A DNA stretch of 64,000 nucleotides from Colius striatus (lineage: Eukaryota > Chordata > Aves > Coliiformes > Coliidae). The position numbers and the translations under genes are program-made. Below the pieces are notes generated by a model. It saw nothing but the letters and a program-made list of their open reading frames with translations. It was not told the origin of the DNA and did no database searches. The stretch lies in NCBI RefSeq assembly GCF_028858725.1, contig NC_084781.1, positions 5,030,513 to 5,094,512 on the forward strand, in the 5' to 3' direction. Positions 1 through 11,000 of the stretch are shown here, one piece after another; within the stretch, counting starts at the first letter, position 1; each line of letters begins with the position of its first letter.

Positions 1-239
1 CGTGTCAAATACACTCCCAGCTCAGAATGACAGGCCTCTGCTGAGGGCTCTTCATCAAACAAAAGCAGCTGAAAAAACTCACTGAGGAATGTTTTAGAGA
101 GCTAATCCTCCCCTCCCCTTCCTCCCTCCTTCCAATCCCCTCTGGTAATCATAATTGTAGAAGATAATATAAGATGTCCATTCTCACTGAGCCTTTCAAG
201 TTGCAGAGCCTTGCCAGACTCTGTGTTGGTGGTGAGGGG

Positions 240-559
240 TGGGGGTGGGTGTGTGTGTTTCTGTGTGTATGTCTCTGTGTGTGTCTGTGTGTGTCTCTGT
301 GTGTGTGTCTGTGTGTCTGTCTGTGTGTCTGTGTGTCTGTGTGTCTGTGTCTGTGTGTCTGTCTGTGTGTCTGTGTCTGTGTCTGTGTATCTGTCTGTGT
401 GTCTGTGTCTGTGTTTGTGTGTGTGTCTGTGTCTATGTGTGTGTCTGTGTGTCTGTGTCTGTGTGTCTGTCTGTGTGTCTATGTCTGTGTCTGTCTGTCT
501 GTGTGTCTGTGTGTCTGTGTCTGTGTCTGTGTGTCTGTCTGTGTGTCTGTCTGTGTGCA
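240..559. repeat. Compound TG / TCTG microsatellite
   Basis: About 320 bases consist almost only of TG dinucleotides interrupted by TC, giving irregular TCTG, TGTCTG and TGTGTCTG units. All three forward frames stay open through it, which is a by-product of the repeat and not coding evidence. Alternating purine-pyrimidine runs of this sort can adopt Z-DNA and are usually length-polymorphic. It lies 4.4 kb upstream of the NECTIN1 start codon. Confidence 0.97.
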
Positions 560-3500
560 GCCACAGCTCTAGACATCAGCAGAGGAACTGGAGCTCACTG
601 CTGTGGTGGAATTCTTGGGTGATATTTCCTACTCTCTGACAGGCAGCAGCCCCAAGGATGGAAATGAAGTGATCCTCTGAGGGCTACCAGTCAGCTCAGC
701 CCATTGTTCCTGTGCATATGCTATGCCCATCCCAGAGCAGATAGGAGCTGCATTTACAAACATTTGGAGGACTCATTTTGCCCTGACTCCAGTCCAGCAA
801 CTGTTCAGCTCCAGGGAATGACATGTATCAGATCACCAGGGAAGAACCTATCCAAGGAGTTGTGTCATTGCAGAACCCTTACCAAACCCATCCCATGTCC
901 TCCTGCACATTGCCAAAAGACCACACTCAACCACGTTACCCAGCGGTAAGGATTTGAAGAGGCGCAAGTGAAATGTCCCATTACAGCAGGGTGCTAGAGA
1001 GACGTTACCTCACATGTCAGCATCAGCAGAAAACTCTTGTGCTGGCTGAACAGCCAAAATGCTGGGCGGACAAAACACTGCTCCACTACAAGCAGGCTTT
1101 TTGTGTTGTTTTTTTTCCCCAGCCAAATGTTGTTTCATGCTTTAATTGCAATTTTCAAGACCTACATTAGCATGACAAGTTATGTAATTGTCGGCCAAGT
1201 TACTACACCACTGCTAGTATCTGTACCTAAAACAGATTTCACAGGGGTCTATGTAGAGGGGCTTGTAGAACTTTTGGATCTCTGTTATGATGGCTAGTTG
1301 CTATCTAAAATTGAGAGCTCTACCATCTCTAAATATTAAAATGGGGTAAATATGACTTCTTGACAGTATTAGAAATGATTTTCCTTGGGGAAGGAAGAAT
1401 TCCTCACAGCCCAGTCCTTTAGACTATTTGAAGCATCAGGCAGGCTTACTTTTTTCTCCTTTTGTTTCTAGAGGAATATGTTTATAGGTTTAGAAATGGG
1501 TCTTCTTAGCCTCAGAGTGGTTCATGCATCCTGTACTATAAGTGGAAGGGACGGACAACCTTTGAAACCCCTGCCCTATTATTGCAGGCACTGTGGTATT
1601 AAGTATATAGCTAGGGCTCCTCCTTCAGATCTCTGGCTGGGATGAGGTTTAGCAACCTGCTTCTTTGAGGATTAGAAACAAGAAAGAAACTAAATGAGCT
1701 GAATCAGCTGATCTGACAAAGCAGAAGGCAGCCCCATCAATCCCTCAGAGGACATACACACAGAGACCTCCCCAAATCAAAAAAAGAGTAAGTATGATGC
1801 AATTAAATATGTTACATATTATGATCTTCTTCCTGCAGAAATAACAAAAACTGCCAAACCAAAATATTCTACTCCTGCCTTTCCTGCTCATGCAGAAGTC
1901 CCTTTGGGCTTCACGCAAATTTTGGACACACAAAAAGCTGCAGAACAGGGGCCCCATGGCACTGTGTAATAAATCTTAGAAGTTAACAGCCAGAACTGTG
2001 CCAAATGTGATGGGTTTTGCTTTGTGCAGGATCATGAAAATAATACATTCTGGCTCAGTAAGTTAGGCCTGATGCACCAGGGCTAGTGGCCTGCTGCTGC
2101 TGCTAATGGATTTACATTTTTGTGTCAAATATTGGAGGGCTGAGACTCAGAAGCCCAAGGCTCTATCACATCTCCCCATATTCTTGAAGGGAAATCTTAA
2201 CTGTACACCAGACCCAGCACTGAAATGTTGCCTTGCTTAGATCAAGATATGACCAAGCCTGAGCTCCTCTTTCTGCAATTGATTTCAGATTTGAGTTTCC
2301 AACAAACTGGGGTGTGTCACATCTGCTCTGTCACCCTCAACCCCCCAGGAAGAGCGTTCCCTTTCCTAGCCCTCATACGCAAATGGCTCGGGGAATTGCA
2401 GTGTTTGCCAAACCATCACTGCAGCCCGTGGCCAAGCAGTGCACCAAAGGGTGGCCAAGGCTGAGAACAGACTTGCCTGGTGTACTGCAGAATCACAGCT
2501 TTGGCTATTCCCCTTCCTTTCACAGAAGAAAACCCCTAGCTGCTGGGCCTGTGAAGGAAAGCCTGAATGTGTTAAGAGAGGGTAACCTACCGAGGAGGTC
2601 TTTGTCTGGGTTTGCAAAGAGCATAAAACAAGAGCACTGAGGACTGGCCTGCCCCAAGCATCCCAGCAGAGGCTTAGCTCAGGTGCTGGGGAAATACATT
2701 AGAAGGGAGACAGGGGAGTGTAACCCTGGGAAAATGTAACATTGTGTAATGTGGGGGACTCCGTTGCAACTTAGAGAGACCTGTCCAGGGGATTAATGTC
2801 TCATCAGACGTATCTCTTTAATGCAGTGGGGAAAAGAAATAATGAGATTTTATGGATTAAAGGTGAAACTAGCCAGATAAACACTCCAAGGATGGGAAAA
2901 TCAACCGCTGAAACAACTGTTGCAAGGATGCCAGGAGCTCTCCAGTGCTTGCCTGTTGTCCTTGCAAGGACAGGAGGCTGCACTCCTAAGCTCTGCAGCT
3001 TTACAGGAGGCAGAAATCATCGGGCTAAGTTCATCAGCCTCTGTTCCACAAGCAGGATGTCCAGAGGAATCCCAGTGGCCTTCAAGTCTGTGAATCTATT
3101 AACTAAACCTCATTACTACGTAATAACTTTTGTTATTTTGGAGCAAACCTTGTATCTGGCTAATCCGCTTTGTTACAGAGCTGCCCATCCTTCCCTTGAA
3201 CAGGAATTAACTTCTAAAGGAATTAAAAGGAGGAGGAGACTGCTGAAGGGGTCCTTAGAGGTATCTTTTTATAGCTGCTGGCTGCCCCCTCTTCCCTTTT
3301 CCACTATGTGTGGTATCCTTCCCCACTGATTCTCTCCTTTTCTGCTTGCCAGGCATTGATTTGTTCCTGTATTGTTCTAATGGAGCTTGAAATCAACATG
3401 ACTTTGTTGTTGGATGTTGTCATTGTTGTTCACATCTTTGTTTGGGGTTCAGCATCCTTGTGGAGGCCAGAGCAGCTCAGGAGCTGGCACTAGCAGGCTA

Positions 3501-3989
3501 AATACCTCCTTAGTGAAAGAGCCACAAAGCCTGTGTCTGTGTCCACATAATAAGAGCTGTTACAAAGCACGGCAAACCCGTGCCTCCGTCTCCCAGTGCA
3601 CCAGCCCTTGTGCCACCCTGAATCCCCTCTCTTATCATCAGCACATGCAGAGCGTGTCCAGAACCGGCTCCTTCTTTCAGTAACGCCCGAAGAAAACGCC
3701 GTATATTACTTAGGATCTGCACCCAAAACATTTACGAGTGCAAATCTAGATTCCATATGCTAGCTACGTCTGCTTCACACGCCGTTTATGTAAGGCATTT
3801 CTGTATGTACCGATGGCCGGGTCGATAGACTGCTGTCACTGCAGCAGCCCTGGCCCAGGCGCTCCACCACCCGTAAAGGGAATTCGAAAGACAAGCCCCG
3901 AGCCCCCCAAAGCTGGGTGCTGGGGCACAGCCGAAGAGCATCTCAGGAGCCCTGGGCTCCGAGCGGGTCCCCGCCAGCACGCCAGACAA
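560..3989. other. Upstream intergenic DNA, no gene recognised
   Basis: The open frames here are short, lack recognisable domains and have no convincing splice-site context. Base composition is mixed and not CpG-rich. A T-rich run sits near 1110-1120. I see no RNA gene and no clear transposon. Distal promoter or enhancer sequence for the downstream gene may lie here, but nothing specific can be assigned. Confidence 0.5.
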
Positions 3990-4302
3990 AAGGCAGCTGC
4001 CAACAGCAGCCAGCTGGAGGGGAGAAGAGGCGAGGGGAGAACAGGCAAGCGTCAGAGCCCCGGCCGCCCCCGCCCGCAAGCCGAGGCCGGCGGCCCCGCA
4101 GCCCGGCGCGTCCCCGGGACGCGGCGATCCCCTCCGGCGGCGACAGCGACAGCGGCGGCGGGGAAAGGGTTAACGCTGCGCCCTCCTTCCGCCCGGCGCT
4201 GACATCACGCGGGAGGGCGCGCGCCGCCGCCCCGCTCGGGAGTGTCTGCGTGTGCGTGCGAGGAGCGAGCGGGCGGCCGCGCCTGGCAGCCCGGGCAGTG
4301 CG

Positions 4303-4376
4303 CGCCCCCCCGCCCCGCGCCGGCCCGGCCCCGCGCCCCGCGCCCCCCGCCCCGCGCCCCGCGCCCCGCGCCCGGC
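4303..4376 (-). repeat. C-rich tract with quadruplex potential on the - strand
   Basis: This stretch is a near-continuous series of C3 to C7 runs separated by short G/CG linkers, in the unit CCCCGCG. The opposite strand therefore carries many closely spaced G3+ runs able to form a G-quadruplex. It lies inside the promoter CpG island and ends immediately before the first upstream ATG at 4378. Confidence 0.8.
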
Positions 4377-4377
4377 C

Positions 4378-4407
4378 ATGGAGCGTCGCAGCCCGCGCGC
4401 CGCCTGA
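4378..4407 (+). other. Upstream ORF 1 in the NECTIN1 5' UTR (9 codons)
   Basis: An ATG with a favourable context (GCCATGG) opens a frame of nine codons ending in TGA at 4405-4407. It is out of frame with the main start. If transcription starts upstream of 4378 it would be scanned first and could lower translation of nectin-1. Whether it is in the mature mRNA depends on the unknown transcription start and on any 5' UTR splicing. Confidence 0.45.
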
Positions 4408-4734
4408 GCAGCGCCGCCCGAGAAACGCCGCCGGCGCCCGGAGAGCGCAGGGTGGGCAGCGGGCGGGGGCTGCCGAGCCCCGCCGCCGGAGCGCCGGCAC
4501 CAGCAGCCCCGCTGCCGGCTCTCCCTCGCTTCTCTTTATTCGCTTTTCCTCCGCGCCTTGCGGTTTTTGGGGTTTCTTTTTTTGTGATTCCGGTTTTTTT
4601 CCCCCCTCCTTCCCTCCCTCCCTGCCGCTCGCCCGGCTCCGCGGACGTGCTTGCTCCCGCAGGAGGACACCCGCTGCTGCCCCGGCGCCCGCGGAGAGGG
4701 GCCCCGCGCCCCACCGAGCCCCTGGGCCCCGCGG

Positions 4735-4854
4735 ATGTGCGCGGCTCTCCTCCGGCCTCCCGCCCTCCCGCCCGCTTGCCTCCCGGGCGCGCCACCTCTT
4801 TGTCCTCCCGCACCTACATCTGGAGTTTTTTCTTCGTTTTTATATTTTTCCTAA
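4735..4854 (+). other. Upstream ORF 2 in the NECTIN1 5' UTR (39 codons)
   Basis: An ATG at 4735 (context GCGGATGT) opens a 39-codon frame that stops at 4852-4854, 89 bases before the main ATG. The predicted peptide is rich in proline, leucine and alanine and resembles no family I know. It is close enough to the main start to affect initiation through termination-reinitiation, but nothing shows that the peptide itself has a role. Confidence 0.45.
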
Positions 4855-4943
4855 GCAGACCTGAACATCGGCAGGGGCGGGAAGGGCTGGGGGCGAGCGA
4901 CGCTGCCACACCGACCCCTGCCCATTTCTCATAAGGAACTCTC

Positions 4944-5025
4944 ATGGCTTCACGGCTGCAGACAAGTTGCCGTGCATCTTGCTGGACTATCGGAGTTTGC
5001 ATCCTGGCGGCCGCGCTCCTCCCAG
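4944..5025 (+). CDS. NECTIN1: NECTIN1 coding exon 1: start codon and signal peptide
   Basis: This exon encodes 27 residues plus the first base of codon 28, then the donor GTGAGA. A basic/polar N-terminus (MASRLQTSCRASC) leads into a hydrophobic core (IGVCILAAALLPG), a typical signal peptide that directs the protein into the secretory pathway. The start is fixed by an in-frame TAA at 4932-4934, only nine bases before the ATG. The start context is weak at -3 (C) but has G at +4. The leader differs from the human one except for the final L-P-G, which is normal for signal peptides. Phase 1 joining to exon 2 restores a glycine codon. Confidence 0.93.
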
Positions 5026-8000
5026 GTGAGAGCCGCTATCGGACACTACACCCCCCGTTTCTCCCCCTAAGGAGGCGGTGGGCTCTGCCGGGGCGCTGCG
5101 GGGGTCGAGGCAGCCCCCGAGTGCGGCTGCGGGATGCTGGCGGGGGAGACGGGTGCGGGAAGCGCTGCGGAGCCGCGGGGAAGGATGGGGTCGGCTTTTT
5201 TGGGGTGTGCGCCCGGATCTGGAGCAGGTGTGGGAGCATTTGAGGGAGGGTGGGAGAGAGTCGGGGCCGATTTCATCTCTGGCTTTGCAGAGGAACAACA
5301 CGGTCGTTTGTTTTGGAAGCAGCTGCAGGCGTTGGGCTCCCGAGTCCTGGGAGCTGAGGCGGTTTGTTTGCTTTTTGGATCGAGCAACGTCTAGCGAGGC
5401 ATAGCAGCCAGGCTTCCCGGGAAAGGGAGCCACAAGGCTGGGTAATGAGCACAGATGTTTCGGAAGGAGAGGTGGGAGGTTTCGTCCCCAAAATCCCCAC
5501 TCCCTTCAACGCACACGCTTCCCACAGGCGCTTATGCGGAGAGGCTGGACTGCTCCCAGGTTTCAGACCTTCCTTTCAGTGATTTTGCACTTGGGTGCCT
5601 GATGGCATCTGATCCATCGCTTTGGTTCAGATCCATCCCTGGAAAGGAGATGGTCAAAGACCTGTGTCGACGCCTCTCCTGCTCTTCCGACCCACCCCGA
5701 CGGTGTGTCACCACACCAGGTCCTGCCCTGGGCTTGGGCACAGCTCTTTTAAGAGGGAGAGTGACCCACTTTGCAAAGTGCCCTGGGGGGGACTCTTTTA
5801 TTCTGCTCCAGTGCAGAATGGGTTACTGCCATCCTGGAGGGCTTTCCAAAGTCGACTGTTGGGAGATGTGGAAGAGGAAGCAGTAGTTTGGGTTTACAGC
5901 GCTTGTGAATGAACTGAGAAATGCAAATAGAGCCGATGTTTGCGTTTTGGAGGCTGTGCTCCCGGGGCTGGGGAGGGAGTGAGTGGCAGCGGGCACATGC
6001 GTCTCCCCCAGCTCAGTATCCAGCCTTCTGCAGGGGTAAGAGGCAGCCTGTGCCTGCAGGAGTGGGAACTGCAGCTGAAGTTGCAGTGAGGGCAGGGTGG
6101 AATTGCCTCTGCTCCTCTCATTGGGCTGGAGCAGCATCCTAGAAGAGCAGCCAGGCTGGCTGGGCTGTGACTCTGAGATGTGGCCACAGTTAGCAAGGTC
6201 TGGGCCAAAGGACTGTCCATCAGAGCAAATGCCAGGGCCCAGGTTTTCCTGGTGCTTGCAAAGACAGAAATGGTAACGTCCAGGAAGGGCATGGGAGAGC
6301 CCAACGACTGGATGGTCCAGCTAAAATCGATCACAACAGACGTGAAATGGGAGGGAGTGGTGGTCCAGAAATCAGGGAGACTGTGAGATGGAAAAAGTTG
6401 ACAGTACAATAATAAACCAGGTCTGGCTATACTTCTGTACTCCTAGGACAAAAGCATCTGCTGTGCATTGCAAAAAGAGGCAATGGAAGGGACAGCCTCT
6501 GGCTCCCTGCACTCCTCTGTGCTTCCAGGCAGGTGCCTGACTGAGCTCTGGCTCCTGACAAGAAGTTTCAGAACTTACTTTGCCATTCTTCACCAGATCT
6601 TCCCTCCTTAACCCTCCACCGGGCAGCCTCATGCAGGAAATCCTCCCCGGGCCCCTGGGAAAGGCACTGGAGATGGAGTAATGCTGTGGTGACTGTGTTG
6701 GGGAAACCAGAGAGCTTTTATGCCCCCCTGGTCCCTCTAGGAATTGCTTTCACCAAGGAGACACACAGGCAGTGACCATGGGGCAGCCTGGCATCTCACC
6801 TTATCCTGACAAGACAGACTTTATTCCCCTCACTTCTCCTATTTTTGGCTTTCTCGAGGCTTTGCTGCCAGCACTCAGGCAATCTCATCTCCTGCCACTC
6901 TGCAGTAGGCTGGTAGTTTGTCTTGAACTGTCCTGCTGACAGCTCTGCCAGGATAAGCCAGTGGTGCACCTAGAGGTGCCTTGCCAAGCAAAGGCTCTGG
7001 CCAGCTCTGTGGTGCTCCAGGAAGATAATCCCTCCCAACCCCATCCCTGATCACTCAGTATCCTGCAGTTTGTGTGGGCGAGACTCCCGTCTGGACCAGT
7101 TTAGCAGTGGATGCACCACATTTGCAGGAGTGACCCAACCTGGGTTATGTATTTATTCATTTGTTTCATTTGGTTGTGTGCTGATTTGTGCTGTGGATGC
7201 ACCCCAGAGCTGCAGGGAAGGACCAGCACAATGCTGTGCTAGGTGCTGCGCAAAGCCACGGCAGGCTGGCAGTCCTTCCTAACCCACGGGTCTGAATGCC
7301 GTGCTGAGGCAGGCAGTTCCTCAAGTTCGTGATGCATTGTGCCAAAATCAGCTGAGGGTATATATATAACAAGCCATATGTAAGCTTTGAATGCAGACAA
7401 GCTTGCTTATCAAGGAAAAGGGAAGACAGGAATTTAAGGTCCTCTGTAACAAGTGAAATAACAGCTGTGGACTTTGTTGGAAAATGTGGTTGGGTACCGA
7501 GTGCCCACGAAGGATGAGAGGGAGCAGGAGACACCACCTGCTTTCTGGAAGATATTTCATGCTCATCTGGCCAATGCAGCTTCATTTTGTTCCCAACCTC
7601 GGATACCACCTCCCTTCTGACAATGTTAGCTTTTTTTTTTCTCTGATAAGGAAATCAAAGTTCCATGCTGCAGAAGCTGTAAGGAGTTCCTTAGAAAAAC
7701 CTGCTTTACAAATTGTCTTTAGTGTGACCGACTCAATCATCCAGAACGGATTGGATTCAGGGTTCCTTCCATGCCAATCTGCCTGCCTCTCCATTTGGAG
7801 CCATTAACCAGGGATCAGCTCAGGCTGCTGTGTTAGGGCTTCAGGGTATTGATATGAACGGGGCTTACTGAAAAGCCACAGGGTACTGGGGAGGAGACAC
7901 CCTTGGTGGCTGATCTTCAGAGGTTAGCAACACTTGCAGTTAAATTTATGCCTTACAAGTCTTAACAATCTGTCTGTTTATCCCCGCCGTGAAACTCGGT

Positions 8001-11000
8001 ACAGCTTGAGATGCAACCATGCAGAGCAGAGGCATTCATCTTGTGCTTGGTCCTGCATCTGCAGATCTGGGCCTCAGTTTCTGAATGCTTCCTCCTATCT
8101 GGGGACAAACTCCTGTCTGCTACCACTGGGCTACCCCTCGGGCTTCGAGAGGGGCCTTTCTCTGCAGAGTGCTTTGCGTTCCTCAGCAAGGGAGAGCTGC
8201 AGAGGTGCCTGAAGCTTCAACACAGGGTTTTTCCACCAGAGCGGTTGAAGGGGACATTGAGTGAGCTGTAGTGACCTGAAGTCCTTAGGTCAAAGTTGGC
8301 CGTGGTTGGAGGGAGGGTTCCTTTTTTGGAGGTCTCACAGCTCTCCGGAGTCCTGGGAATGGTCAGAGTGTGTCACTGAAGGGTTTGGTCCACCTTGTGC
8401 TCTGCAGAGCTGCTTTAGTATCCCAAAACACCTTCCAAAAGACACAAAGTTGCCGGTTTTATTCAGCTTTTAGCTTGAGTTGTTATTTTTGTCTTTCCTC
8501 CACCTCTGGCCTCCCAAACTTCAGAACCATGAGGCTATTTCAGGAAGCAAAAGCGCGTCTTTTGCTGATATTTTCTCATTAAACGTTGCTTGTTGTGGTG
8601 GAACCAACCTGTCGAGTTTTCCCCGGGAGCGAACTGATGAGCCTGTCCGTGTCAGTGTGGGCGAGGCGACAGGCTGTGTTGAGAGCCGGTTCAGCCCAAG
8701 AGCAGAAGGGAGTCTGCCCCGTGGCCAGAGCCAGGGGACAGCCGTGGTTAATGCTGTTTGCTCCCTGAACCGGCAGCGTTAATGAGGCACGAGCTCGCAG
8801 CCCAGTGCACAGGGATCCATTTGCAAGGAGACGAGCGAGGCAAGCGCTCGCAGTTCGGTGGTGGCTGACGAGATGCGGATGCTGGCAGAGCCTGGCACGT
8901 TTCTCCTCGCATCGCCCCTCCCCTGGGCTGCAGCTGTACCAGCCACAAAGCCAAGTTTACAAGGAGGCACCAGAAGGATCCTTTGGGCAGCGCTCACACC
9001 TCAGCTGAATCACGAAAGGAACCAGAAGAGCCGGTTGTTGTGACCTGCTTCCCAGGCCTGCCTTTCCACCAGCATCCCCTGCCCTCTGCAAGAGCAGCTA
9101 AGGCTGGAGACAGCCCATCATATGGTGGGGAGGGAGCAGTGAGTGGTCTCCACTAGCCAGGGGAAGGCTTTTTCTAACTTCCAGTGGTCTGGGGAGTTAC
9201 ACAGCAGTGCCAGCAAGCAGGCACGCAGGGAGGTGGTGGGGCAGCACCAGGGGAAAAAGGCGTTTTGGATACTGCAGGGGTGAGCTGCTGAGTCCTCAGA
9301 TGGATGGCCACAATCCTCTGGGCCTTTGAGAAAAGGTTCATGTCTTGCAACATCATTGCTGGAGGTCACAATGGCTCCCACTCCGTCCTTTCCACAGGCC
9401 ATCAAGACACATCAGTGCAAAAAGCAGAAGCAAATGAGAGAGGGACAAAAGTACTCCAGTCTGAGCAGCCCCTAGAGATCTGCTTGCTTTTTCAAATACG
9501 TCAGATTAAATCAGGGCAGCTCTGATGCAGGGAGAGTTGGTGCCGGCAGCCACAGGAGCTGGGACCCAGTTTGCATTGGAGACACCTATTGTGTTAATTA
9601 CCAGAGCACAGCCATCCCAGCACAGAGAATTTGGAACTGTGCAGTGAGGGTTTCCTAACCCAGATTATTGATTCAGGTGAAAATTTGTTTAACTAAGGAA
9701 TGAAACCTCATGATACATCCCTGTGCTTTCCTCCTGGCTGTTGCTGAGGCACGAGTACTCTTCTAGCCTTACAGTTCTCTTCCCAGTAGAGGTGGAGTCC
9801 AGGCTAGATTGATGCACATACCATCCCAGTGCACATGTGTGTAAACTCCCAGCTTGGTTTTCAAGGGGAACCCCTTGGCTCCATAGCAGAAGAGAAACTT
9901 CTGCCCTAGCTGTTCAGATACAGAAGTACAATCCATGGGAGAAAGGACTGTATCCCCTCAGTCAGCCAGGGTCATCCTGTGGCAGCCAGACAGGCACCTT
10001 CCTGCTCTTCCACTGTGCCACCATGCCAGCTTTCCAGCTCTGCATTTCCAACCTTGCCTCTGTCACACATGCAAAGGGGAAGCAAAAGTTGCCATGTTCA
10101 AGGGCTACCCTCCTGGCTCTGTGGTATTTTATATGCCCCATCCTCTCATTTCAGTGTGTCCTTGCCTCCGTGGGCACCCGAGGAAGCTTTGCTGGCCGTT
10201 GGCTGTTTGTACCCGTCTCTGGGGCTGATGCAGCTGTGCCTGCAGGCTGGCATCATGAAAGCTGCGGCAGCTCTCGCCTCTGCAGCAGTCCCAAGGCAGA
10301 TGAGCAGCAGCTGCTGGGCATGAGGGGGAGCTTCAGTCCCTTGCTGTTTGCCCAGCCCAGGAGGAAAGGGGGTTCCATGCTGCTTGTGCCCTGCATGGCA
10401 CAGGCCTGCAGTGGCCTGGGCCTGAGGGAATCTGGCTGGCAGTTTCTCGTCCCTTTGGCATCTCTGTGGGGTGGTGGGGATGGATAGGAGGAACTGACTC
10501 AGTTTGATGAACCGTTCCTTCCCCGTTCCCCCACAACGAAGCTGTCCCTGCAGGTTTATAATCTTCCTTTGACATTATTTGGTGTGATGCAGGAGGAAAG
10601 CCTTTCTAAGCACTATCTACCCAGCGCTGCCCCTCTCCCTTGATCTGCCCCAGGGCTGCCCTCCCTGGCTCTCAGCCAGTCCACTTGGAAATTGGTTCAC
10701 AGCACTGCTCTCCATCTTCGTTTGACCTACAAGTGGGCAGGGGGCAAGGGCTTAAGGAGAGGCAGGATCCATGTGACTCTTCCCTGAAAGAGAAAACACA
10801 GGGGTGGGGTTTTCTGCTCCCTATCCCAGCCTGTTTGCCTTTCTAACTACAGGACATAGTGAAGTGCCTCCATCTGCTCCTGACCACACAAGGCTGCTAC
10901 AGAAGGACCTGCAAATCACATCAGTGCCTTGAAGCAGCGGCAGATAGCAGATGGACCACCTGGTTATGAGACAGCAGGTGCTCCCAAGCCTGGTTAGTCA

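Larger units (their letters stand above)
3990..5235 (+). promoter_or_regulatory. NECTIN1: CpG island: NECTIN1 promoter, 5' UTR and exon 1
   Basis: CpG density rises abruptly near 3990 and stays high through exon 1 into the first 200 bases of intron 1, unlike the flanking DNA. There are many GC-box-like runs and no good TATA box, as expected of a TATA-less CpG-island promoter. A CRE/AP-1-like TGACATCA lies at 4200-4207, just before the most GC-rich part. The transcription start cannot be fixed from sequence; somewhere in about 4210-4650 is my inference. A pyrimidine-rich tract (about 4590-4625) followed by an AG near 4662 could also act as a 3' splice site, so a spliced 5' UTR with a further upstream first exon is possible. 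Confidence 0.85.

Noticed and set aside
174-639. Three overlapping long cysteine/valine-rich open frames
   Set aside because: They are translations of the TG/TCTG microsatellite in all three frames; there is no codon bias, domain or start context.
3813-4934. Long arginine/alanine/proline-rich frames on both strands (up to 315 codons)
   Set aside because: GC-rich CpG-island sequence is depleted in stop codons, giving long spurious frames. They overlap the NECTIN1 promoter and 5' UTR and show no domains.
9837-10487. 216-codon plus-strand frame in intron 1
   Set aside because: It has cysteine/serine/proline-rich low-information composition with no recognisable family, and other overlapping frames are equally open. 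Likely chance.
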